Shown here: in pieces, positions 27,371 through 39,000 of the stretch
How positions within the stretch are numbered: the stretch's first letter is position 1
Layout of the letters: every line of letters begins with the position of its first letter
Assembly (NCBI RefSeq): GCF_013377495.2
Contig: NC_066362.1
Span: forward strand, 87,197,129 to 87,261,128
Direction of reading: 5' to 3'
Length of the DNA stretch: 64,000 nt
Source: Cygnus atratus
Taxonomy: Eukaryota > Chordata > Aves > Anseriformes > Anatidae
Translations under genes and position numbers: made by a program
Notes under the pieces: generated by a model
What the model saw: the letters and a program-made list of their open reading frames with translations, nothing else
Told to the model about the DNA's origin: nothing
Database searches by the model: none

Positions 27371-30300
27371 ATTTCAGTATAATTTTTATTACTCTGTTCT
27401 TCATTCAAAACAGTAAATGGTAGAGAATATTTTCTTTTCATGGGCGCTGTGCTCTCATTTTAATGGGTACTATCGTCATCTGAGTAGAGTAAGTACTACC
27501 AGAGGTGACATAATTGTCAAAACATTACGATTTGGACTTTTTCCCAATAGACCCGAGTAACTTATTTTAATACGCGTACTTGTGAGAGCGTGAACAAAAG
27601 ATGTCTGCCACCTAACTTTATGGTTTAACTGATCTCTCCTCATTAAAGATATTTAAACACAATTAAAACAGATAATTGGACAAAATTGAGTAAACAAACT
27701 TCCGATAGACTTTACTGGTTGACTATAGACTTAAAAATGCTTTACCATGCCAGTATCCTACAGGAATTCAGTGGGGCTGATTGCACATATGTAGCAGCAA
27801 AATACACTCTGGCACTTACCGAATCTAGCCGTGACACAACCCAAGTCAAAACCACTTATCTTTCTACATCTGGGAAACTGGGCTGCCAACTGAGACAGCA
27901 CATGTGGTCTTCATAACTGATAACCTTTTGAGCAAACGAGCACTGCCTGAAGTGCTCAGAAGCGGGACTAACAAGAGACTCTCAACTAATAATATACTCA
28001 AATACAAAATGAACCCTTCTGGAAATGGTGTCAGGATAAATAACAGCAATCCTGCTCGGCCCACAGAGTGACTTGGGACTGATTTGATTTGGTGAATAGA
28101 GGAAAAATAACAGAAGAAAAAGAATACAGTCATGTACCATTTCTGATTCGGATAGTCACAACTGGATTGGAAAGAATAAATTAAAAAGGATCTGGAAAAA
28201 AGTTTTACACAGAACAGACTGCATAAAATCGCAGAATTTGCCTGGCACTGTAAACCAATACGGACAAACAACGTTATTGAAATGATATCCAAAGAAACCA
28301 AGGAATGAACAGTGCTGAACACAGCTGCCTGGTATTAATTGTTAATCGAGGTAGTTTAAGTCAGAACACTGCCTAAATAACCCTTCTAAGGCAGTTTTAG
28401 CACAGTCCTCCTTCCTTCCAGTACTGCACTTAGATCCCAAACACTGCAGGACACGAACTATATTTACTCAAACGCATTTTTGCGGCACCCACTACCACCT
28501 TGCCCCCTTCTTGGTCCAACAACAGAAGCCACAACTCTAAGTACAATTAACGCCTACTACTGGAAGGTATTTCTGACCAGCCCATGAGACACCATCAGTA
28601 ACTTGAATTCTACGGGTCATACTGTATTCATTACTCATTAAAAAATATTTGTCTAATGAGGTGATTAAGAATCCAATGCTTACCTGTGGTAAGAAAATCC
28701 ATTATTTAAATACTATCTAAACATCTGCATTATTCATAAGCTTGTCTCATAAAAATAACTCTTCCCAGGCTTGGCACTCTGATTTCTCTCCACTTCACGA
28801 GGACCTCCTAAGGCCAAACCACTGGTGCTCACACCCCACATCTCCTTCAAGGACCGCAGCAGCATGAAGTACAGGGCAGTTTCAGGCTGATTTACAGCCT
28901 GTATTCCATTCCTAATGGAGTCCTTACAAAGCTGCTTTTAGGGGCTGCAGCCATTTAACATGTTTTAAGGAATATTAAGCTTTTACCTGTTGCTTCTTCT
29001 GTGCATTACATTTAACTTCTGCCCTCTACTGCCACAGTCTTTCCAGGTCTCTAAGGGAGTTCTGGACAATTGGCACAACTAAGGCACACTTGTGGGATAA
29101 AACACTCTCAGAAAAACCCTAGAGATAATGGGTCAAGACAGTAAAACCTAGGGGGAGCCAGGACTCTGTGAGGATAATGGGGTGGGAAGAGAGAGAAAAG
29201 TAAGGGAGAGGGAGTACCACTTGAATTTGTCTCGTGTTTGCAAAACGCAGCCTTGCATTTTATAATCTGAAATGCGCTGGCAGAATACTGCTGTGGTTAC
29301 ACAGCCAAGTCAAATTGTTTGATTTTCAGCTGATTTCAGTGGATTTTAGTTTTTTGGTATAAGGACAAAAAGCTTAATTCAGGTCAAACTACTATTACTT
29401 TTGAACATCCAGTTTATAGTTTTTTCATTAGACCAGACCTTCAAATGATGTACTGTTTTGAAATGAGTCGACTTTTTTTCCTTCCTCTATTTCACTTAGA
29501 ACAATATTATGAACAAAATGTAAGTTCATGAAACTTGAAAGTCACCCTGAACTACACTTTTGGGAGAAAAGACCAAAATCTTTTTTTTTTTTTTTTTTTT
29601 AACAAAACAAATCCAGTTTAGTTCCTTAACTAAAGTCAATCTGTATAGTATCATCTCAGAAGGATGCGTATCTCATCCTAAACTACAATAGCCAGATGGA
29701 ACTTAAATATTTTTATACACACATGCACGTACACATATAGGATGCCCACACAGAAATGCTTAAAATAAAGAATAATGATCATTAGGTATCACTAGCTTGC
29801 CAAGTCATATTTTTACATGGTCTGTAACTAAAGATATTTATGAATCATATATTCCTAGGCTGTGCCATTAAAACTCTTTAACCTCTCTCTCCAAAATTAA
29901 TCAAACCGTTAATAAATCTAAGTGTAATATCTCATGTACATGGGTATCTTTCAAATCCATGTTCATTTAAAAAAAGAAAAAAGAAAAAGTAACATCTCTC
30001 TGGAATGTATTGCTGTGTAATGCTTGTTGGCAACATTCATTCCACATTTGTAATGTAATGTCTTCATTTGCTTGTGAAATAGAATAAAGCAAAAGGTGAC
30101 TGTACTACAAGGAATTCAAAATACAAGACTGTACTTCTGAAAGTCTGCACGAAACGTGCAAGGAGGTAAGAAGATTGAGAAGAGATTCAAAACTATGAAG
30201 GAGAACTGAAGGAACTGGTTTTGCCTGATCCAAAAAAATAAATAAAAAAGAGGGACAGAAGACATTTAAAACAACCATCTTCCTCTGCCACGATAAAGAG

Positions 30301-30476
30301 GATGCTACCCAACAGATGATGATGTACAAAAAAAAAGTCTAAGCTTCAACAGAGAGAATGAAGGCAATGAACAGGGAAAGCTGTTCCACTGTTAACCATG
30401 ATGAAAGGCGGCAACATGGAGCTTGTAGCCTCCTTCACCAAAGGTTTTAATCATCCAAGCAGAAACCTCTTTCAGG
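27371..30476. other. Non-genic stretch, nothing supported
   Basis: No gene or RNA supported. A 152-codon minus-strand ORF at 27,864-28,322 lies in ordinary AT-rich sequence, is hydrophobic by composition rather than by a recognisable domain, and is treated as chance. A T20 run is listed separately. Confidence 0.5.
29581..29600 (+). repeat. T20 homopolymer run
   Basis: Twenty consecutive T bases. Read on the minus strand this is an A20 tract, but I could not recognise a retrocopy ending in it. Confidence 0.9.
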
Positions 30477-30565
30477 TTTGTTCTAGGTATAATATAGCCT
30501 GCATCAATGCCAATTTATGAATTAAATGGTCTCCGAGGATCCCTTCCAGCCTCAAATTTCACCGA
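30477..30565 (+). mobile_element. Decayed CR1-like LINE 3' end
   Basis: The stretch around 30,527-30,556, reading ATGGTCTCCGAGGATCCCTT then CCAGCCTC, matches the pattern of CR1 3' ends (gat-g-tctc-gaggtcccttcca-cctc), and the preceding 40 bases resemble the usual CR1 3'-UTR. The 8-bp tail repeats are not preserved, so the copy is old and its left limit uncertain. Identification is by eye. Confidence 0.45.
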
Positions 30566-30769
30566 GTGCTATCATCTCTGCAGGTAACACATTACAATAT
30601 ACTATTAACCCCACTTTATGTTCCAGTTACACCTGTCCCTGAAAAGCATGACAGAAGTAAATCCTGGACTTAATTCACAGCCAACACCCATAATACTCCT
30701 GTAAGGGAGTTCAAAGCTGAGAAGAAATAGTCACAGAAGCATTATGTGACCTGCACTTGCATCACAGTA

Positions 30770-31150
30770 ACACAAACTTAGCTGATGGTATGAGATCAGC
30801 GGTGCTATCTCACACGGTATTTATGGAGCCGTTTACCAACCTTTTGTGGGGCTGTCCTTCACAAGTGTGGAAATACAAATTAGTTTCATTCAGAGCCCTG
30901 CAGCCCGAGACAGCCACAAGACACGATCCGTCGGGAATTCATCAGGTTGTGCTGCTGACTGAGCACAGGGTTTTCACACACAGTTGCATATATTTACCGA
31001 GCCCTCTTTATGTACAACCAGTAATAGCCGCTGGTTCAGAAATCAATAGTTCTGTCGTACATTTGTTACAAGGAGTGATTATAATGCCCATTTTTCAATC
31101 AGAAAAAAAAATAATCAATGCAAAAGGCTCGTTTACTGCAGATAAAGGAG
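30770..31150. promoter_or_regulatory. Candidate conserved non-coding element
   Basis: A 380-base block of complex, CpG-retaining sequence inside AT-rich DNA, with potential forkhead (GTTTAC) and caudal/Hox-type (TTTATGG) sites close together near 30,818-30,836. It stays open for 132 codons on the plus strand (30,757-31,155), but the translation shows no motif or family. I favour a conserved enhancer-like element over an exon. Confidence 0.25.
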
Positions 31151-34100
31151 ATTGAAAAGCTTATGGTAATAGCTGAGGCTAGAAAGGCTTTGAGAAACAG
31201 TTCCCCAAAGGGAAGTGAAGGCATGTGAAGCTTCATTTTATATAGTTGGAGTGTTTATGCAGGTGAATATAACTGAACAGAAAATTATTTGCTTCTGAAA
31301 TATATTAAGAAAAAGGTACGGAATAAATAAAAGCAAGTAATGCACTTACAAACCTCACAGCCTACTGTAGACGTGACATTATTCACTCAGCTTTTCACAC
31401 ATGCACTAAAATAAAAATTAAATCATACCACTTACACCGAAATTAAAGAAAAACAGAAGCTGCACAGCCTAGCACTTCTGCATTTCTCATTTTATTTAAA
31501 CCTGCATAATGGGAAGTCTTTCTAACACTGTATTTATTAACAATCCAAGAAGTAAACTAGAAAGAATGTTCCAGCTGCTTTCCAACTGTTGTCTTGATAA
31601 TAGAAGATACTGTTCAGATAGCTATTGCATGCTAAAGAACTGCATATTATAGCCATTCTTGCAATCTGAATGTGCAAATGAGAGTACTTAAATACAAAAT
31701 TTCATTTAAGGTGACTACATATCTGTGAGAAAAACCTGTAAGTTTTTCTGATAGCAACTATTTGCAAGAATGCAGGTCAGCAGCTAACGCCAGTTTATAA
31801 ACCCATCTCAAGCAAAAAAATCCATGATGAGAATAAGCTACCATTAAATTTCCAAATGACAGCAAAAAGGGAGAGACTTCATCAACATGTGAGGACAAGA
31901 CTAAATTTCAGATTTGATTTGAAAAATTCAAAAATGCAACTAAAAATCACTGTTTGGTATGAGAAAGAACAAAGCCCAACACTCATCTAGAACCAGTAAC
32001 TGGCTAAATATAGAATTGATGAACCAGATGCAAACAAGCAGGGAGTCCTCGGAAAACGATAAGGTGACCTGGAATTGTTAGTGGGCCACCATGAAAACAT
32101 GCTGATGTAAAAGGAGAAATAAATAATCAAATATATAAATAAATAAAAAGCTGCCCTTCCATTCAGCTTTGGACGGGCATCAGATTTTGTCCACTTGACT
32201 TGGTCTTCTCTAAGGTGCCACGTTTCAGGAAGGATATGAACCAGACCATGAAAATCAAGAAGAAAGCAATGATTTTTTCTCAGCATCTAGAAAATACAAT
32301 TTTAAATAAGACTTAAACATCCTGGACTTGTTTAACTGCATGCAATGAAGACTGAGGTCATAAGAACAGTTTTTGTCTATGTCAACAGTCCACCGTAAGG
32401 ACCATGCGATGATCTATACTTCATATCTATAGCGAATAGAGCAAGGAAGAAATTCAGGTTGAAAGGGCATTTAACCGTTAGGAGAGTGAAGCATGAGTAC
32501 TTATTTTTTGTATCCATCACTGAATCATGTATATAAACTGCTTTTAGGCATGCTACAGATATTATTAAACTAGGCGTGCCAGGGACACAGTATAAATGAC
32601 TTCGTTACAGCTCTGTAAATTCACAGTGATTTTCTTCTACATACTACCTAGCACACACATCTGTGTTACCAAAGAGGCATGCACACAGAACTAGTTTTGT
32701 TCTTTAAATACCTTGTGCCTCTCCCACAGAGCAATCATCTCAATAGAGCTGTGCGAAAACAAAAAAACATACATTAGGGTGTTTTTTTGTTTTGTTTTGT
32801 TTTTTAAAAAGTGAATTTGAAAAATTTCAAATGCATTCTTACTATTCCCACATAGTTTTTACAAAAGATATAACTGCAAGCTAAGACTCATGTTTTACAC
32901 TATAATCCTGAGATCTACTTCCTACTTAAAATTACCAAAACAAATATTACTGAAGCAAAGGTAGGCAGCTTTGCATAGCTCAGAGCATACAGCTTGAGAA
33001 GTCTCTGCTGAAAAAGTGGTCATGAAGGTTACATGAAAATGAGACACCTTATTAACATAAAACAAACTGAACAGACGTAATTGTAAAAAAAGATTTTTGG
33101 AATCTATTATATGGGGTGGATTTATTTATTTATTATAAACTAGTAAAGAGATCACTGTGTTTACTTTTAAACTAAGAAACTTTGAAGTTGAGTTACAGGA
33201 ACAACAGTGAAGAAAAAATAAGTTATGAGACATACTCATCCAAGAAAAAAAAAGGAGCACAACAAGCTAAATACCTGCGAATACCTAACAGGCATTCAGT
33301 AGAGAGGAGTAGGTCAATTATTTGCATTAGCTTTTTTAGGGCAGAAGCAGAAGGAGGCTTAAGCTGCATCACTGGAAATGTAGGTCAGTTATTGGGACAG
33401 CAGTAGACTAGAAAAACATTAAGGAGTAAGAAAAAGCTGTTGAGTGAAAGTAAAATTCACTAAATTATTTTACCTTGTCTTATAAGCCTGAATTGATTCA
33501 ACTGGAATGAATGGATTTAATAAAATAAGACATAAGCTTTACTTTTCTCTCATAGTAAATATTATTTTGTAATTGCACTGAATTGAAAAAAAAATAATGC
33601 AAAATGTTTGGTGTTCATTTCACATACTTCCTATGTTGTTTATGTATACATGTTCTTTGTTGTCACAGATACTGTAGTCACAAATTCACGTCATAACATT
33701 CAGATGTCTGTACACACAGCCAAACATTCTGGATCTGATTAAGTGTAACAAGGAAAAATGGAGGCTGTGAAGTATTTCAGACTAGCATTTCTTAACCTTT
33801 TTCTAGTGAAAAGGTTAAGAATCTACTGTATTGCGGTAAATATACGACCATTTATCAATTCTAGGGCAATATATCACTGTCTGATATATTAACCTCTATT
33901 ACTTTGGCCATATTTACTTATTACTTAATGCCACATTTGTATTATGGGATTGAGTTAATTTGCTTATTATAAAGGAGCAAAATCAGAAATAAAACTAAGG
34001 GAGCAAGGCAAGAAATCCATGTGGTAGCAGTTAATCTTCATTTGAGAAAAAAAAAGGAAAAACACCAAAAGAAAATAGTTTTTCTTTCTCAAATATGGCC

Positions 34101-34770
34101 ACAGTGTGACTTCAAAACTTCAAGACATTTTGGCAATGGTTCTCTGAGTCATTAAAAGTAACTGTGTGTTATAAAGTACAAATTCTGGAGCTTCTTGGCA
34201 TGTGAAATTTCCACTCACTTACTGACTACTGTAAGACAAGCAGAAGTGCCCTGAATTTTAAAGTTTCATCTATATTTTGTCTGATAAATGGATCCACATG
34301 CTTGTTTCCTTTTAAATACATAAATTATTTATGTCGATAGATTAGCAGACAATCTTTAAGATAACCAAAATGCAGACAAGCGTATCACCCATTATTTTAT
34401 GTAAAAAGAAATTAATATCATAAGCACAGAAGCATCAGTTTGCTCTCCTGAAATCGCGCCTTTGTGAGTGGACGAGGAGATGAAGCACAACTGCCAGCTT
34501 TCTGCAGACAGCCAATGTGCATATAAAATAATGTGTACACATGGCCATACAGCAGACACCCAATGATCTTCGTGGGTCTGTTCACATTTTAAAGTTTTGC
34601 ACAAACATCTGGGAACTAATATAAAATCAAGTATACGTCTTGACATACAAGACAAAACAAGCATAACACACACCAAAAGCACACACTGTTGAGTTAATAC
34701 TATATTATGACTATTGAAGTTATTGTATCATATTTGTATTATAAAATAGTGTATAAACGATATATACATT
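31151..34770. other. Non-genic AT-rich stretch, nothing supported
   Basis: No gene, RNA or transposon recognised. A low-complexity T/GTTTT run lies at about 32,779-32,806. ORFs are below 100 codons and motif-less. Confidence 0.55.
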
Positions 34771-34792
34771 ATGCTATATATTTATATAGCAT
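34771..34792. repeat. Perfect 10-bp inverted repeat (AT-rich hairpin)
   Basis: ATGCTATATA (34771-34780) and its reverse complement (34783-34792) flank a 2-base loop, inside a highly AT-rich patch from about 34,700 to 34,830. This is probably a low-complexity by-product. Confidence 0.8.
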
Positions 34793-35029
34793 ATTTATAA
34801 TATCATTATTATATTGCTATCAATATTTTTTTCTGGAAACAACTGAAATGACTTCCTCTATTCCTACTTGTCACCTCACCAAGCGACCCCCTCATCTCTG
34901 GACTTTTACAAGTGAAGCTGCTGGCAGGCTAATATCATCTTCCCCTGATGCAGGCCATCCATCACAAGATCCGTGCAGTATTTCTCAGTGCTCGCTCACA
35001 AAGCAGCTTGCCTAAAACAAGGTCATACT

Positions 35030-36110
35030 CAGCCGTTGTATCACACAACCACAACCTTCCCGCGCGAACACGCTAGCTGCGCTGTGTGTCACCCCGTGTT
35101 TATAGCAGCATTACTCCGCGGCTGATGTAAATTTTATGGCCCAGAAGGTTATATCGTTCAGGCACTCTGTCAAATATATTCAGCCCTATCAGTCAAGCTG
35201 CCTTCTGACAGAAGGCGGCAAAGTCTGTGGCACAGGCAGACCGAAGGGCCCTTGCTGTGGTTTTGGGGGGGTTTGCCCCCACAGGATGGGGCATCCCAGC
35301 TGGCTGAGGCAAACAGGAGCTGGAGCGCTCGGTGACCTTCTTTTACAAGTCACTTCCAAAGGTTAAACCACACTTGAAAAGCAGGGCATCATAGTGTCTA
35401 CAGCCTAAAATAATGTTAAATGACAAGTGCACGTCCTTTCTGCCGCATCGTTTCACAAGGCAGCTGCCGGAGAAACTCGAATCGTTTCTGCTGCACTGGG
35501 ACCCAGCCAGAAGCCCTGCTTTTCGAGTTCCCTCTGCCAAAGGAAGGGAGAAAATAAACACACACATACCTACATACTCAGGCAGCTATTCCCAGCGTAC
35601 TACTGCCAAAACTGGTAAATGCCAAGATGAATTCAATACAGAATTGGAAAGAAAAATTACCTTTATCCTACGGCTTATAACAAACAACTGATCAAAAAGA
35701 ACATCAGACCATCCTGAAAGCATTTTGCTCCATCTTGTGTTTTGATCTCTTTTTCATTAGACATTAATTCCTCACCACACCTAATTCATTCACCAACAGG
35801 CAAAGGATATTTAGGCGCAACTCGGGGAACCACATTTCCATTAGCCTCAGCCCTGCGCCCGCTGACAAAAACACCAGCATGTGGAGAAGGGAGCTATCAG
35901 TTTCTAACAGAAGAGAAAAACAAAAAGTTTCTCGTTTTGGTACAAATCTGCTACAGCGCGAAACTCTCTAGACACTTGTAAGATGAAGAAGGGTTTGAAG
36001 CACTTCTAGCGTACGCTCGCAGAGCAGTCACATCGTCTTTCATTCTGGATGAACTTTTGATATATTTTCAGGACCGCATGACCAGCTGCCCTGAAGAGCT
36101 CGCTAGTACA
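35030..36110. promoter_or_regulatory. Candidate regulatory block with CpG-rich core
   Basis: The core at 35,055-35,125 has several CpGs in a few dozen bases (CCGCGCGAACACGC and ACTCCGCGGC), rare in this desert. It is flanked by complex sequence with an AACCACAA Runx-like site and a TTTATGG site. A second complex patch runs from about 35,800 to 35,920. A G7 run and C5 run at 35,265-35,280 form a small GC hairpin. No coding evidence. Inferred from composition only. Confidence 0.25.
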
Positions 36111-38944
36111 TGCTAAATAAAATTAATAGTACGTGGTGGAGCTTTTGACACAGCATGAAACATCTCAAATGGTACTGATGATGTACTAAACATCAGAGAG
36201 CAGAGACGAAAAACAGTGTTTCAGGGTGAAGGATTTCACTTTACAGATACTGAATGCATGACCACTTGTCCTGAAATCTAACTGAGTTTAAATAAAACAG
36301 CTAGAGAAGACAGAAGTAAAGTAAAAAGCTATAAATGCAGTACTGATGCAACGATAAATTACGTAAAATAAGAGATTTGTCCTGTGAAGCAGGTTTTAGT
36401 GGTTCTGTGAAAGTGATCAGACATTCTAGCCTGTTTTGAGAGCAAATCAAACACAACTGAGAAAAAGGAGACCTATGATGTTTCACACAGGTAACCTACT
36501 GGAAAGAAAACTTGAATGTACACACAAACACACCTTTGCAACAATATAAAAACATATGGCTCAGCACAGGAGGGCTGTATGTATGAATGCTAGAGATGTG
36601 GTAATCTTAAAAAAAAAGTATTTGATTACTGTGTTCAATTGAAATTTGGGATACAGTCACAAATCTACAGGTATTTAAATATAGTTGTTTTAAAACAAGA
36701 AAAACCTTAACAACTCCGTCACCCTTGACTGAGTGGCTACATTTCAGGTGGTTCAAGCTATTTCTCACTGGAGAAACATAAGCATCACAGAATCACATTT
36801 GCTATACTGTGTTGATTTGTGACACAGATATTATTCTCCATATTATGAACATGTTTCATCTGAACCTTCCTGTGAAAATATAATTAATTGCACATAAGCA
36901 ATTTTGCAAAATTCTGTTAATGCACTCTGTTCACTCTTCTCCCCTCTTTTTTTAAAGATGCCTGTCCTTTTTGAGATACTGTCCTTTCATGAGCAAGAAA
37001 AGCAGCAGCAGACTCAAAATATCTTTTGCCTGATACTTTTCATCAGATTCATTTCCGGGCATATTCATATTTAATCAGGATTCTGTCTTTTGCAGTAACT
37101 GTAATAACCACTGCCCTTTTCCTTTCTGAGCGCAATTATGAATGATTAACAAGACACACAGTTCATTATGGACTTGTAATACAAGCTATTTTTTCCAGTG
37201 ATCTGTTTTGTACATTCAGCATTCTGAAAGGCTGGCACGGTACTTCACAGCATAACACGATCAGTACTCTAACTTTGCTACTCTTTCAATGTCCTTGATT
37301 TTTGGAACACGCCATTGGTGAATAAATATGATGAAGGAACAGGTAGGGTGTATTAGGGAATGCAAAGACCACAGTATGGAGGAACAGTACAGGGGAAGAC
37401 AAAACATCCTAAAGCTGGTTCTGGGGACTTCTTTTTAGAAATCAGAAACTATACAGCCTGCTATATGCAGAAGGCCTAACATAATCTGGACAGCGCACCG
37501 TTTGTGTAATCACTCCTCACCTTCCTATATCCTTCCCATCAAGGACAACAGAAGGATGCATGAGAAATCATTAGAAGTAGACATATCACAGTGCAGAGCT
37601 TTGTATACCTTAATCTTTTGCTTTATTTTTTTGTTGTTGTTGTGATAGACCACCTTGCAATATCTGAAACTGTTTTCTGTTTGCAAAGCATTACACATTT
37701 AACACCTTGCAAGTCTGTGAAGTAAGACTATAGCAATGTAGTACCTCTACAGCACTTGAGGATGAAAGCTGTTTTTTTAAAAGTCAGTTTTGCTCAGCTT
37801 AACTGAACTGCTGTGAAATGCGGTGCATCTTTAGTGGCTTCAGAGAAGGACTGGTGATAAAAATATGGGATCATTTGAGCATTTGAGAAGCTGCCAGAAA
37901 TGTGCTTGGCTCCAACTACTCTTTGAGGAATCACTAATAAGCAAAGAGTAAGGAAAATGTTAAGTTCTAGTGGTATGTGTAAGCTTGATGTGTGTGTGAG
38001 AATCCACCGTGTCTTGCTTGCCATTGCCATGCAGACTAGGATATGGAAAGGACCTTACAAGGAGGTAAATAGAATTTTAGCTTCTGTAAAAAGGAAAACA
38101 AAACTGCACCATGAAGCAGTTGTTGAACTGATCTGCTCCAAGAAGAGAAAGCACTGGCAAAATGTCCCACTCAGGATAGCTCAGGCCTCCTAGTAAATAT
38201 TTCCAATGCCACGCCTCTGAAAGAAAAGGATGCAACATCAACACAGCCAGGAACACCTTTAGGGCTTCTAAAACACTAGTGACTCAATGGCATAGGATAT
38301 CAATACTTCCCTGGAAATAGCAGCAGAAACTGGGGGAAATGAGACACGACATGCTGCAGGGATGGAGAAATGGGAGAGGAAACCAATGCTGCTCCTCCAG
38401 GCACCCAAACTTTCCCTCAGAAACCCGTCCAGAACTCAGGAGGAAGACTACGCTCATCAAATACCAGTTCAGATTTCTTCTGCAGGCTCAGTTAGTAGCT
38501 ATACTCTTCAGAAATGTCAAAGTTACAACTTCCTTCCCGTTATACTTCAGGTGAATGGATGAGGTAGGGGTTATGCAGGCACAGCATGATTCACTCAGAT
38601 GCTGTCATATGCCAGCTACAGCCACCACTGTGTGACCATTAACACCTGGAGAAAAACAAGTGCATATACATATAACCAAACCCACTTCTTTTTCTACTAA
38701 AAAAGGTTTGAAATTGGCAACTAAGGATTTTACTAGTATCACGATAAGGCTCTGCAAAAAGTAGTTCATATCCTTACAGAACTGCTTAGTAAAACTCTTC
38801 TGAAAATGAAGAAACAAAAATAACAATTGTTGACATAAAATTAATACTGCCTTTCTGGCTGATACGATTGCCTCCTAAGGCTTCTGATGCAACTCCTGAA
38901 CAAGATTTAGCTACCATTTCCTTACAAACAGCCTATTCTGCAAT
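36111..38944. other. Non-genic stretch, one weak enhancer-like patch
   Basis: No gene or transposon. The patch at about 36,985-37,180 is complex and ends in a group of ATTA/AATTATG cores, weakly like a conserved element. A short GTT repeat lies at 37,631-37,643. Confidence 0.45.
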
Positions 38945-39000
38945 AATCTGCTAAACATCTGCTAACATCTTCTAAAACATCTTCTAAACATCTGCTAAAC
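38945..39000. repeat. Five imperfect tandem copies of an 11-bp unit
   Basis: The unit ATCTGCTAAAC and its variants (ATCTGCTAAC, ATCTTCTAAAAC, ATCTTCTAAAC) repeats about five times. It is a minisatellite-like local duplication with no visible role. Confidence 0.8.

Noticed and set aside
27864..28322. 152-codon minus-strand ORF
   Set aside because: It lies in ordinary AT-rich DNA, with no motif, no splice or promoter context, and low-complexity hydrophobic composition (FFFFCYF).
34700..34830. AT-rich hairpin as a microRNA precursor
   Set aside because: The stem is only 10 bp of AT-rich sequence with a 2-base loop; no extended arm pairing.
36781..36800. CACAGAATCACA as a CR1 tail
   Set aside because: Only one unit of the 8-mer and no CR1 3'-UTR sequence beside it.
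38945..39000. Possible CRISPR-like array of regularly spaced repeats
   Set aside because: The units are contiguous 11-12-bp copies without spacers, in a vertebrate genome.
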